A DNA stretch of 64,000 nt from Caldilinea sp. CFX5 (GTDB taxonomy: Bacteria; Chloroflexota; Anaerolineae; Caldilineales; Caldilineaceae). The position numbers and the translations under genes are program-made. The stretch spans positions 1-64,000 of the forward strand of contig QWII01000026.1 of the NCBI GenBank assembly GCA_021405325.1. The letters are read 5' to 3'. Below, one piece after another: positions 26,341 through 35,643 of this stretch (within the stretch, counting starts at the first letter, position 1; every line of letters begins with the position of its first letter). Under the pieces are notes generated by a model. The model was not told where the DNA came from and searched no databases. It saw only the letters and a program-made list of their open reading frames with translations.

Positions 26341-26733
26341 ATGAAACAAACAGCCGCCATTGTCTTCTCGCTTGTCACCGTTGGGGTGATTCTCTTTCAG
26401 CTTGCCCTGGCCGCCGGCGCGCCGTGGGGTGAATACGCCATGGGGGGCGCCTATCCTGGGCGGTTTCCGCCCGCCCTCCGCATCGCCGCCCTTATTCAGG
26501 CGGCTTTACTAGCCGGATTGATGGCGGTTATCCTAAAGCGAGCAGGGCTGATCGCGACAAAGCGGCTGTCGAGCGTGCGGAAGCTGGCCTGGGTTGTCGT
26601 GGCCTACATGGTGGTGGCCTTCGTGCTGAATATGATCACACCGAGCGCCGGTGAGCGCGCGATCTGGGCGCCGGTGACGTTGGTCCTGCTCGTCTGTAGT
26701 GTCGTCGTGGCAACCGGGAAACCGTCGCAGTAG
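26341..26733 (+). CDS. Small four-helix membrane protein (130 aa)
   Basis: 130 residues, mostly hydrophobic, with about four membrane segments and a short basic loop (KRAGLIATKRLSSVRK). EYAMGGAYPGRFPPALR between the first two segments is distinctive. It resembles small uncharacterised bacterial membrane proteins; function is unknown. GAGGAA precedes the ATG and TATAAT lies 48 bp upstream. Confidence 0.65.
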   Translation: MKQTAAIVFSLVTVGVILFQLALAAGAPWGEYAMGGAYPGRFPPALRIAALIQAALLAGLMAVILKRAGLIATKRLSSVRKLAWVVVAYMVVAFVLNMITPSAGERAIWAPVTLVLLVCSVVVATGKPSQ

Positions 26734-26878
26734 GTAGATCAAGGGTATGGTAAAAGCCAATTCTTGTGGTATAGTGGCCGTAAAGGTAACCCAAGCTGGC
26801 CCGACTGTTGCCGGCAAGGTCCATGCCATGAATTGATCGGCTTGCTGTAAAGCGAATGCCAACCCACGCCGGTGCGCG

Positions 26879-29623
26879 ATGTCTACGTCGATTTTAGCCA
26901 CAAAACTCTATATCCCGCTGCCGCGGCCCAATGCGGTTGCGCGTCCCCGTCTGCACGCCCGGTTGGATGGGAGCCTCCACCAGAAGCTGACGCTGATCGC
27001 GGCCCCGGCCGGCTATGGTAAAACCACGTTGGTGAGCGCCTGGATCGCCACCTGCGGACGCCCAGCGGCGTGGCTGTCACTGGACGAAGGGGACAATGAC
27101 CCTATCCGTTTTCTAACCTATCTTGTGGCGGCCTTGCAGACGGTGGCGCCCAATGTCGGCACCGGGGTATGGGCTGTGCTCCAGTCGCCGCAGCCTCCGC
27201 GGGATCCCTCTGGGTGCGAAGCGATCTTGACGGCGCTGCTCAATGAAATCGTCACCCTGCCGGAGCGCTTTATCCTTGTCCTGGATGACTACCATCTGAT
27301 TGAGGCCAACGCGGTTGATCAGGCGCTCACTTTTCTGATCGAGCATCTTCCGCCCCAACTGCATCTCGTCATGGTCACCCGCGAGGATCCCCAGTTACCA
27401 TTAGCCCGCTTGCGCGTCCGTGGCCAATTGACCGAAGTACGCGCCGCCGATCTGCGTTTTACGCCCGCCGAAGCCGCCGATTTTCTCAATCAGGTGATGG
27501 GGCTTACGCTCTCTGTTGAAGAGATTGCCGCCCTGGACGAGCGCACGGAAGGTTGGATCGCTGGTCTGCAACTGGCCGCACTCTCCATGCAGGGGCGCAG
27601 TGACACGGCCAGCTTTATCGCGGCGTTTGCCGGTAGCCACCATTTCATCCTTGACTATCTGCTGGAAGAGGTGCTGCAACGCCAACCTGACCATCTCCGC
27701 CGCTTCTTGCTGCAAAGCGCGATTCTCGACCGGTTGAGCGGGCCGCTCTGTGCTGCTGTTACCGGTCAGACCGATAGCGAAAGGATTTTGGAGACGCTGG
27801 AACGGGGGAATCTCTTTCTCATTGCCCTTGATGACCAGCGCCAGTGGTATCGCTATCATCATCTCTTTGCCGATGTATTGCACACCCGCTTGTTAAAAGA
27901 GCAACCGGAAGCGGTCGCCCAGCTCCATCAGCGGGCAAGCGCCTGGTATGCCCAGCATGATCAGCCGGCGGAGGCAATCCGCCACGCGCTGACTGCCCAA
28001 GATTTCGTGCGCGCCGCCGAATTGCTGGAACTGGCCTGGCCGGTCATGGATCGCAGCTTACAATCCCCCGCCTGGCTGCGCTGGGTGCAGATGCTGCCGG
28101 CGGCGTTGGTGCAGGTGCGCCCGCTGCTGCGCGTGAGCTGGGCCTGGGCCTTACTCGATCGCGGGGATCTGGAAGCCGGCCAAGAGCGCCTGCAAGCGAC
28201 CGAACGCTGGCTCGCCGAGGCTGCCGCCGGGGAGGCGATTGTGGTGGATGAAGCGCAGTTGCGCCTGTTGCCTGTCACCATTGCCAATGCCCACGCCTAT
28301 TACGCCCAGGCACGCGGCGATATAGCCGCTGCCATCCGCTACGCCCGTCAAGCACTCGACTTGTTGCCCGCCGATGCGCATTTGCAACGCGCTGCCGCTT
28401 CGCTTCTGGCACTAACCTACTGGTCGAGTGGCGAACTCCTCGCGGCGCGCCAGCCCTTTGGCGAGAGTATCACCCTTGCGCGTTTAGCGGGCGAAGCGGT
28501 GATGACCATCGGCGCCTCCTTTGTGTTGGCCGACATCATCGCCGCTCAGGGACATCTGCGTGAGGCTGCCGCGGCCTATACGCAGGCACTGCAAGAGGCA
28601 GAGACGATGGGACAGCCAGCAATGCCGGGAGTGGGCGAGTTGCTCTTGGGGTTGAGCCAGGTGCATTGTGAATGGGGCGATCTGGCAACGGCGGAAGCGT
28701 ACCTGCAACAGAGCAAAGACGTTAATCAACAGACTGGACTGCCGAACAGTCACTATCGCTGGCAGCTCGCCAAGGCGCGCCTCTGTGCGATCCAAGGCGA
28801 TGGGGCGGGCGCGCTCCATCTGATCATGCAGGCCGAACGCCTTTATGTCAGAACCGCGCTCCCGGATATTCGGCCGGTTACAGCCATGAAAGCACGGCTC
28901 TGGCTTGCCCAAGGCCGACTGCCCGAGGCAATGGCCTGGGCGCAGGCGCGTGGCTTAACGGTGGATGATGAACCTGGCTACCTGCGCGAATATGAACAGC
29001 TCACGCTGGTCAGGTTGCTCATTGCCCAATATCGACAGGAAGGCGCTGCCGCGCTCATTGACGGGGCCATGCGACTCCTGACGCGCTTGCTGCCAGCGGC
29101 GGAAACGGGTGGGCGCCTTGGCAGCCGCATCGAAATCCTGCTCTTGCAGGCGCTCGCCTATGCTGCTCAGGGCGACACGCCATCTGCGCTTACCGCACTT
29201 GAGTACGCCCTGACGCTGGCCGAGCCGGAAGGGTACGTCCGCCTCTTTGTCGATGAAGGGGAACCGTTGGCCCAGCTCCTGCACAGGCTGAAGGCTTGCC
29301 CTGAGTCGGGAGCCCGCTGGGCGCGAAGGGATGAAGACGGCAGGCTGAAAGCGTACGTCCAAACCCTACTCGCCGCCTTTGGGCAGCCAGGAACCGTCCA
29401 GCCTTCCCCTGCCACCCGTCAGCCTTTGATCGAGCCGTTGAGTGAACGCGAGTTAGAAGTTCTGCGCCTTATTGCCCAGGGTCTCTCGAACCCCGAGATC
29501 TGCGGACGTCTCTTCCTGGCCCTGGACACGGTGAAAGGGCATAACCGCCGCATCTTTGGTAAGCTCCAGGTACAGCGGCGCACCGAAGCCGTAGCGCGGG
29601 CGCGAGCATTGGGGTTGGTGTAG
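26879..29623 (+). CDS. MalT-like LuxR-family STAND regulator 2
   Basis: 914 residues. Walker A AAPAGYGKTTLVSAW, LSLDEGDNDP, Walker [14 protein letters not shown], and [12 protein letters not shown] at the end of the NTPase/winged module. A long TPR-like region follows, then the [29 protein letters not shown] and [31 protein letters not shown]. The last 35 residues are nearly identical to regulator 1, so the two should read similar DNA boxes. A repeat-derived insertion (ACPESGARWARRDEDGR) sits in the hinge before the HTH. A type A promoter follows at 29656. TATAGT at 26770-26775 is a possible -10 upstream. Confidence 0.9.
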   Translation: MSTSILATKLYIPLPRPNAVARPRLHARLDGSLHQKLTLIAAPAGYGKTTLVSAWIATCGRPAAWLSLDEGDNDPIRFLTYLVAALQTVAPNVGTGVWAVLQSPQPPRDPSGCEAILTALLNEIVTLPERFILVLDDYHLIEANAVDQALTFLIEHLPPQLHLVMVTREDPQLPLARLRVRGQLTEVRAADLRFTPAEAADFLNQVMGLTLSVEEIAALDERTEGWIAGLQLAALSMQGRSDTASFIAAFAGSHHFILDYLLEEVLQRQPDHLRRFLLQSAILDRLSGPLCAAVTGQTDSERILETLERGNLFLIALDDQRQWYRYHHLFADVLHTRLLKEQPEAVAQLHQRASAWYAQHDQPAEAIRHALTAQDFVRAAELLELAWPVMDRSLQSPAWLRWVQMLPAALVQVRPLLRVSWAWALLDRGDLEAGQERLQATERWLAEAAAGEAIVVDEAQLRLLPVTIANAHAYYAQARGDIAAAIRYARQALDLLPADAHLQRAAASLLALTYWSSGELLAARQPFGESITLARLAGEAVMTIGASFVLADIIAAQGHLREAAAAYTQALQEAETMGQPAMPGVGELLLGLSQVHCEWGDLATAEAYLQQSKDVNQQTGLPNSHYRWQLAKARLCAIQGDGAGALHLIMQAERLYVRTALPDIRPVTAMKARLWLAQGRLPEAMAWAQARGLTVDDEPGYLREYEQLTLVRLLIAQYRQEGAAALIDGAMRLLTRLLPAAETGGRLGSRIEILLLQALAYAAQGDTPSALTALEYALTLAEPEGYVRLFVDEGEPLAQLLHRLKACPESGARWARRDEDGRLKAYVQTLLAAFGQPGTVQPSPATRQPLIEPLSERELEVLRLIAQGLSNPEICGRLFLALDTVKGHNRRIFGKLQVQRRTEAVARARALGLV

Positions 29624-29655
29624 ACACCAGTACCCCAGTGAGCAACACTCCAGCA

Positions 29656-29723
29656 TAACACCCCTTAACACCCCATAACAACACCAAAGTGTCTATACGC
29701 CAACCCCTCTTGCCTCCTATACT
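29656..29723 (+). promoter_or_regulatory. Type A promoter with 10-bp-phased boxes
   Basis: TAACACCCC occurs at 29656-29664 and 29666-29674, and TAACAACACC at 29676-29685: three direct repeats on a 10-bp pitch. A TCTATAC box at 29692-29698 lies 26 bp before TATACT (29718-29723), the same spacing as at 21088 and 42078. It precedes the DUF6326 gene. Confidence 0.68.
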
Positions 29724-29805
29724 CTTTGTTAGGTTTTGCAACTTTCAGGATGTATTGTTGTAAAACTACGAAACTCATCCATATCGTTCAACAAGGAGTA
29801 TGAAT

Positions 29806-30237
29806 ATGAACTCACAAAAAGTACCACAAAAGGCGTTGGAAGACATCAAGCTCAATGTGAAACTGAAGCTCGCTGCCCTTTGGGCGAGTTTTATGTTTCT
29901 CTACATCTATGTGGATTATTTCGCCTTATATATGCCCAATAAGATTGAGGGTATTTTGCAAGGCAAGGTATTTGTATTTGATATTTCGCAAGGGTTTATT
30001 TTTATCGGACTCGCCTTGGCTACAATTCCGATGGTTATGATTTTCCTTTCTGTTGCCCTGCCAGCTAAAGTAAATCGCTTAACAAATATTATCGTGGCCA
30101 CAATTCATATCCCTTATATGTTGTTCAATTTGGCCGGAGAGGTTTGGGTACACATGGTATTTGCTGCTGTTGTGGAAGTCGTTCTTCTTTTACTAATTAT
30201 TGGCTACGCCTGGAAGTGGCCTAAGCAGGAAGCGTAA
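29806..30237 (+). CDS. DUF6326 family membrane protein
   Basis: 143 residues from the second ATG at 29806, which is better spaced from AAGGAG (29792-29797) than the ATG at 29800. Four membrane segments. LWASFMFLYIYVDYFALYMP and LPAKVNRLTNIIVATIH match the DUF6326 pattern. Base composition is distinctly AT-rich compared with flanking genes, suggesting recent acquisition. Function is unknown. Confidence 0.7.
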   Translation: MNSQKVPQKALEDIKLNVKLKLAALWASFMFLYIYVDYFALYMPNKIEGILQGKVFVFDISQGFIFIGLALATIPMVMIFLSVALPAKVNRLTNIIVATIHIPYMLFNLAGEVWVHMVFAAVVEVVLLLLIIGYAWKWPKQEA

Positions 30238-30254
30238 CATAATCCCCACGGCTA

Positions 30255-30374
30255 ATGAACATTATCTATTTATTTCGGTAATCGTAGGTGCGGTTTGTAA
30301 CCGCACTGGCTCCAGTGGACAAGTGCGGTTACAAACCGCACCTACGATTACCGGTTTATTTACCTAATGTTCAT
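30255..30374. repeat. Nested 31-bp inverted repeat
   Basis: The inner stem pairs 30277-30307 with 30322-30352 over 31 bp; an outer 10-bp stem pairs ATGAACATTA (30255-30264) with 30365-30374. No gene is visible between 30238 and 30511; the rest is short spacer. Confidence 0.88.
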
Positions 30375-30511
30375 AAGGCAGGGACGGTTGCCTTCTAGGC
30401 GCGTCCCTAAACCCCATTTTCGATGAACCGATCCCATGTTTTTCGAACTCATCAGAGCAAAAGCAGTCATATCAATGAACCTGATCAATACCGTTCAAGT
30501 CAAGGAGATCA

Positions 30512-31279
30512 ATGATGAACGATTTACGGAAAGTGGCGCAGGTGAGTACAGACACCCAGTCCGCGATCGGCGGAACTCGAATGAGTGAGGCCGCGACACC
30601 AGCAGTGGCCGCAGGGAACCCGGTGTCCACGACGCGAATCGTCGGCGGCGTCGCGGTCGCCTTAGCCGCGTCGTTGTTTGTTCAAAACGTGCTGTTTTCG
30701 GTCAATGGCGCGCCTAGCTACAGCGATCCGCTTGGTGTGGTCCTCACCTACCACATCGAGAACAGGAGCGCGCTGGCCGTCACTTCGGGTCTGGAGGTCG
30801 CGAACATGACGCTGCTCCTGTTGTTTGTCACGGCGCTGCACGGGCTTGTGCAGCGCCGTGGTGGTGCAGGGGCGGACTGGTCGCGGCTGGCGGTGGCAGC
30901 CGGCGCGGCGCTCTCAGTGTTATTCGCCATCACCATTGCCACACACATCGCGGTCGTGCTTGCTGCGGTTGGCCTGACCGAGCCGACCCCCGCCTTCGCG
31001 CTGATGTGGCAGTTCCATGCCGCGGTCTTCGCGCTCGCGCTGCCTGCGCTCGGGGCGACCTTCATCGGCGCAGCGTTGGCCACCCACGCCAGCGGTTTGA
31101 CGCGGCCGTGGCAGCTGGTGCTGGGCGTGGTGGGCGGCAGCTTGCCCATCGTGGCCGGGGCCGGAAACCTCGCCATCGCGGATGGGTCGCCACTGTTGTT
31201 CGTCGGGGTTTTGGGCTTGGCGCTGTGGCTTGTCTGGCTCGTTGCCACCGGCCTACGGCTCATCCGTGGACAGGGCTGA
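30512..31279 (+). CDS. Predicted membrane protein (255 aa), GC-rich
   Basis: About six hydrophobic segments after a 40-residue polar N terminus. Ala/Val-rich helices such as VGGVAVALAASLFVQNVLF and an FHAAVFALALPALGATF segment recall DUF4386-like or actinobacterial hypothetical proteins. Third codon positions are strongly G/C, unlike the AT-rich gene just upstream, which suggests transfer from a high-GC donor. AAGGAG lies upstream; the ATG at 30515 is equally possible. Confidence 0.6.
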   Translation: MMNDLRKVAQVSTDTQSAIGGTRMSEAATPAVAAGNPVSTTRIVGGVAVALAASLFVQNVLFSVNGAPSYSDPLGVVLTYHIENRSALAVTSGLEVANMTLLLLFVTALHGLVQRRGGAGADWSRLAVAAGAALSVLFAITIATHIAVVLAAVGLTEPTPAFALMWQFHAAVFALALPALGATFIGAALATHASGLTRPWQLVLGVVGGSLPIVAGAGNLAIADGSPLLFVGVLGLALWLVWLVATGLRLIRGQG

Positions 31280-31399
31280 CGTCGCGCTATGGTGGCGCTC
31301 TTTGAAGCGAAAGAAAGGCGGTTGCAATGGGAGCTGGAGTAAAGGCAGCCGAGCCTATGATCTTCAGCACCCCGTGCGAAAATCAGCCCTTACTGCGCA

Positions 31400-31520
31400 C
31401 TCATCCCTTTGCCGAGTATCTCTAAGGTCGGGTCTCTGCGGCTGTCGCTTTGGCCCGCTACCCGTAGGAAAGCCAATACGACACCCACCAGGGGAAAATC
31501 GTTGGCGAAACGCGCAAAAC
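31400..31520 (+). pseudogene. Degenerate MDR reductase traces
   Basis: Positions 31405-31425 read FAEYL followed by a stop and match the same stretch of MDR copy 3 at 25615-25640. Positions 31480-31510 encode a THQGKIV stretch like the GHAQGKIVVT terminus of that gene. The middle of the gene is missing. These are weak but positionally ordered traces in a 290-bp gap that has no other gene. Confidence 0.4.
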
Positions 31521-31570
31521 GTGCTATGATCTAGCAAAAGTGCGTGCCAACCTATCCTGGTGACAAGTCA

Positions 31571-34417
31571 ATGTCTACGCCAATCTTAGCCACGAAACTC
31601 TATATCCCCCCGCCGCGCCCGACCCTTGTGCGCCGTCCGCGTCTGCTAGCGCGGCTGAATGCGGCGCTACAGCACAAAGTGACCCTCATCTCCGCCCCCG
31701 CCGGCTATGGGAAGACAACGCTGGTCAGCAGTTGGATTGCCGATCCTGCCAGGACAAGCTTTGGATTGCCGATTTTAGATTTTGGGGTAGGATCCCCCGA
31801 AAACCCATCAATCCAAAATCAAAAATCAAAAATCAAAAATCAAATTGCCTGGCTATCGCTCGACGAAAGCGACAATGACCCCGTTCGGTTTTTGACCTAT
31901 CTGGTGGCGGCTTTGCAGACGCTGGCGCCGCATTGGGGCGTTGGCGTGTTGGCGCTCCTGCAATCGCCGCAGCCGCCACCGCTGGCAACAACGTTGACGA
32001 TGCTGGTCAATGAAATTGCCGCGTTGCCTGATCAGCTTGTCTTGATCCTGGACGACTATCATCTGATTGACGCCGCGCCCAACGGCGGTGGCCTTTTAGG
32101 CGCGCCGCTGGGCACAGTTGACCAGGCGCTGACCTTTCTCATCGAACATCTGCCGCCGCCAATGCACCTGGTCATCACCACACGGGAAGATCCGCAGTTG
32201 CCACTGGCGCGCCTGCGCGCACGGGGCGAGTTGAACGAAGTACGCGCCGCCGACTTGCGCTTTACCCCGGCTGAAGCCGCCGACTTTCTGAACCAGATGA
32301 TGGGACTAACCCTGGCCGCCGAACAGATCACCGCCCTGGGCGTCCGTACCGAAGGCTGGATCGCCGGTCTCCAACTGGCTGCGCTCTCCTTACGGGGGCG
32401 GGAGGATATTCCCGGCTTCATCCAGGCTTTCACCGGTGATCATCGCTACATTGGGGATTATCTGGTGGAAGAAGTTCTACAACGCCAGCCGGCGCATGTG
32501 CGCACCTTCTTGCTACAAACCGCGATCCTCGACCGTTTGTGCGGGCCGCTCTGTGATGCTGTCACGCAGCAGACCGATGGTCGCGGGCTGTTAGCGCTGC
32601 TGGAACGGGCCAATCTCTTTGTAGTGCCGTTGGATGACAAGCGTGAGTGGTACCGCTATCATCACCTCTTTGCCGATGTACTCCACGCCCATGCGCTGGA
32701 GGAGCAGCCCACGCAGGTTGCGACCTGGCATGGGCGCGCAAGTGCGTGGTACGAAGCGCACGGCCTGCGCGCCGAAGCCATCCACCATGCCCTGGCTGCG
32801 GCAGATTTTGCGCGCGCGGCGGACTTGGTGGAGTTGACCTGGCCGGCCCTGCATCGAAGTAATTTTCGCTCTGCGGCCTTGCTGCGCTGGATGAAGGCGC
32901 TGCCCGCGGCGGTGGTGCGCACCAGACCGGTCCTCAGCGTTGGCTATGCCTGGGAGTATCTGAATAATGGTGAGTTGGAAGCCGCGGCGGCGTACTTACA
33001 AGATGCCGAACAGTGGCTCGACCAGACGGACGCGCTGCCAACCGATGCCATGACCTTTATGGATGCCGAGGAATTTCGGTTGTTACCGGAGGAGATCGCC
33101 TCGGCCCGCACCTTTCTGTCCATGGCACAGGGTGATATCGCAAGTACCGTAACCTATGCGCAACGGGCGCTTGACCTCTTGCCGGCGAACGCGTATGTCC
33201 GACGTGGGCCGGCAGTGGCGCTTTTGGGGTTGGCCTACTGGGCCAGCGGCGAATTGGAAGCGGCCTACCAGGCTCTGGCCGAGGGCATGGCGGGTTTTCA
33301 GCAGGCCGGCAATCTCATTTTCGCCCTCAGTGGCACCTATGGTCTCGCCGACATCAGGACGGTGCAAGGTCGCCTCCACGAGGCGGTACAGGTCTACAAA
33401 CAAGCCTTGCAACTAGCCCAAGCGCAGGGGGAGCCGGTTATTCAGGGTACAGCCGATCTCTATTTAGGCTTGGGTGAATTAGCCCGTGAACAGGGCGACC
33501 TGCCAGCCGCCGCCCAATATCTGGCGCAAAGTGAAGCGTTGGGCGAAGGCGCGGCCTTACCAAATTGGCCTTGTCGCCGCGCCATTGTACAGGCGCAAAT
33601 GCAACAAACCCTAGGCGATCTGGCAGGCGCGCTCGACCTACTTGACGAGGCGGCGCGCCACTATTTTCGCGGGCCTGTACCGGATTTTCGCCCGATTGCC
33701 GCCTTGAAGGTGCGCGTGTGGGTGCGACAGGGGCGGCTGACCGAAGCGTTGGGCTGGGTGCGTGAACGTGGCTTGTCGATTGCTGATGAACTCAGCTATC
33801 TGCGCGAGTTCGAACATGTAACCCTAGCTCGCGTGTTGATCGCCCGCTATCAACACGACCGGAGCAAAGCCCACTTACAGGCGGCCATAACACTACTGGC
33901 GCGCCTTTTGCCGGCAGCAGAAACCGGCGGTAGGATAGGCAGTGTTATTGAAATCCTGATATTACAGGCGCTTGCGTATGAGGCGCAAGATAACCTTCCT
34001 TTGGCCCTCGCTGCATTGACACGCGCCCTGACCTTGGCTGAACCGGCGGGCTGTGTCCGTCTCTTTGTCGATGAAGGGACGCCGATGGCACGACTCTTAT
34101 CCGCCGCCGTCATCCACGGGGTAATGCCAGACTACAGTGCTAAACTGTTGGCGGCATTGGGGACGGCGCAACCAAAGAACCCTCACGAAGCCCTGCGTCC
34201 CGCCGCACGCCAGCTACACCCCCTCATCGAGCCATTAAGCGAGCGTGAACTGGAGGTGCTGCGGCTGCTCGGTACCGAATTGAGTGGCCCGGAAATGGCT
34301 CATCAACTCATGGTTTCCCTGAACACGCTGCGCACCCATACCAAAAACATTTTTAGCAAATTGGGGGTGAACAACCGGCGGGCAGCCGTTCGCCGTGCCG
34401 AAGAACTTGGTTTGTAG
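31571..34417 (+). CDS. MalT-like LuxR-family STAND regulator 3
   Basis: 948 residues from the ATG at 31571 ([11 protein letters not shown], as in the paralogs). Walker A SAPAGYGKTTLVSSW and Walker B LVLILDDYHLIDA. About 30 extra residues (positions ~65-95) between Walker A and LSLDESDNDP are encoded by a palindromic AT-rich insert (31762-31844). The TPR-like middle region is followed by the HTH LSERELEVLRLLGTELSGPEMAHQL and NTLRTHTKNIFSKLGVNNRRAAVRR, clearly different from regulators 1 and 2. The type B operator follows directly. TATGAT at 31525-31530 is a possible -10. Confidence 0.9.
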   Translation: MSTPILATKLYIPPPRPTLVRRPRLLARLNAALQHKVTLISAPAGYGKTTLVSSWIADPARTSFGLPILDFGVGSPENPSIQNQKSKIKNQIAWLSLDESDNDPVRFLTYLVAALQTLAPHWGVGVLALLQSPQPPPLATTLTMLVNEIAALPDQLVLILDDYHLIDAAPNGGGLLGAPLGTVDQALTFLIEHLPPPMHLVITTREDPQLPLARLRARGELNEVRAADLRFTPAEAADFLNQMMGLTLAAEQITALGVRTEGWIAGLQLAALSLRGREDIPGFIQAFTGDHRYIGDYLVEEVLQRQPAHVRTFLLQTAILDRLCGPLCDAVTQQTDGRGLLALLERANLFVVPLDDKREWYRYHHLFADVLHAHALEEQPTQVATWHGRASAWYEAHGLRAEAIHHALAAADFARAADLVELTWPALHRSNFRSAALLRWMKALPAAVVRTRPVLSVGYAWEYLNNGELEAAAAYLQDAEQWLDQTDALPTDAMTFMDAEEFRLLPEEIASARTFLSMAQGDIASTVTYAQRALDLLPANAYVRRGPAVALLGLAYWASGELEAAYQALAEGMAGFQQAGNLIFALSGTYGLADIRTVQGRLHEAVQVYKQALQLAQAQGEPVIQGTADLYLGLGELAREQGDLPAAAQYLAQSEALGEGAALPNWPCRRAIVQAQMQQTLGDLAGALDLLDEAARHYFRGPVPDFRPIAALKVRVWVRQGRLTEALGWVRERGLSIADELSYLREFEHVTLARVLIARYQHDRSKAHLQAAITLLARLLPAAETGGRIGSVIEILILQALAYEAQDNLPLALAALTRALTLAEPAGCVRLFVDEGTPMARLLSAAVIHGVMPDYSAKLLAALGTAQPKNPHEALRPAARQLHPLIEPLSERELEVLRLLGTELSGPEMAHQLMVSLNTLRTHTKNIFSKLGVNNRRAAVRRAEELGL

Positions 34418-34480
34418 CAGTCACCCTATCCTCTGGCTCAAGTATAAACTCTCCGCATTCCTCACCACATCTGCCTCCAC

Positions 34481-34551
34481 AATCACCACATCAATCACCA
34501 CATCAATCACCACACATGGTGACGACACCTCACCACATTGGTTGGTATCCT
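34481..34551 (+). promoter_or_regulatory. Type B promoter: three 12-bp boxes plus TATCCT
   Basis: AATCACCACATC occurs at 34481-34492 and 34493-34504, and AATCACCACACA at 34505-34516, followed by TGGTGACGAC and CTCACCACATTG. TATCCT (34546-34551) lies 41 bp from the start of the third box. A near copy with identical spacing is at 40088. It is a likely activator array for the CPBP gene. Confidence 0.75.
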
Positions 34552-34599
34552 CTAATCGACGCAATGTTTACCCAATTACACCAAAGGCAGAAAAAAACG

Positions 34600-35544
34600 A
34601 TGAATACATTCGATGATATGGTTCAGCTAGCAGCCCCTCCCATTCAATATACACCAGAGACCCGCCTAGCGCTGGCGCGAAGGATTCTTCTGCATTGGGT
34701 AGTGCGATTCCTGATCACGTGGTTTGCCTTTGGCCTCATCACTTGGGCGAGTGTAGCGGGGCTGCAAGCCATGGCTGTCGAAATCGGTCCGATCATCTCG
34801 GTCGGTATGCTTGCCGTGAGTAGCTTACTGGCCGTCTTTGCGGTGACGTGGCTACTTGAACGGCGCAATCCCGTAGAAATCGGTTTGAGTTGGCGGCGTT
34901 TCGTCATGGACTGGCTCAAAGGCGCAGGAGTTGGTGCGGCCTACATCTGCGCAGCGGTGGGCATCCTCGCCTTGTTGGGTGGCTATCGAATTAGCGGTGT
35001 CACGTTCGTCGGACAAGCACTGGCGAGTGGGTTGCTGTTACATGTTCTCGTGGGTGTTTTTGAAGAAACCCTCTTTCGCGGCATTCTCTTTCGGTTTTTG
35101 GAAGAAGGCTTTGGGTCGTGGATTGCCTTGACCCTGACTGCGCTATTCTTTGGCTTTGTACACCTTAGTAACCCGAACGCCACGGTATGGAGCGCCATCG
35201 CCATTGCCTTGGAAGCCGGCGTGTCGATTGGCGCCATTTATCTGGCAACGCGCAGTTTGTGGGTTGCGATGGGTTTTCACACAGCCTGGAATTTTCTTCA
35301 GGGGACTATTTTCGGTGTAGCTGTTTCGGGTGCCGACGCGCCGACCGGTAGCCTGTTTCAACCGATCATCCAGGGCAATCCCTGGTTGACCGGTGGCGCA
35401 TTTGGGATCGAAGCCAGCGTGATTGCAGTGGTGTTGGGGCTTGGCTTGGGTAGCTATTGGATGGTTCGTGCCATGCGACAGAAACGCATCATGCGTGGAT
35501 TGTTGTGGCATGGCGGAATCAACAGGTTTCGCAACGTTTCGTAA
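34600..35544 (+). CDS. CPBP family intramembrane metalloprotease
   Basis: 314 residues from the ATG at 34600; an in-frame GTG/ATG at 34516 would run through the operator and promoter. Seven to eight membrane segments. Motif 1 EETLFRGILFR (EExxxR) near residue 180, motif 2 FFGFVHLSN (FxxxH) near 210, motif 3 FHTAWNF near 255. Members cleave prenylated or other membrane substrates, or act in bacteriocin immunity. First gene after a type B promoter. Confidence 0.85.
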   Translation: MNTFDDMVQLAAPPIQYTPETRLALARRILLHWVVRFLITWFAFGLITWASVAGLQAMAVEIGPIISVGMLAVSSLLAVFAVTWLLERRNPVEIGLSWRRFVMDWLKGAGVGAAYICAAVGILALLGGYRISGVTFVGQALASGLLLHVLVGVFEETLFRGILFRFLEEGFGSWIALTLTALFFGFVHLSNPNATVWSAIAIALEAGVSIGAIYLATRSLWVAMGFHTAWNFLQGTIFGVAVSGADAPTGSLFQPIIQGNPWLTGGAFGIEASVIAVVLGLGLGSYWMVRAMRQKRIMRGLLWHGGINRFRNVS

Positions 35545-35643
35545 ACGAGCATTGCGTGTACTGGTATGAAGCAGTCCGATTGATCAACAAATACGAATCA
35601 TGAATTTATTCACACCAAGTGAGACCACTTGGAAAGGAGACCT

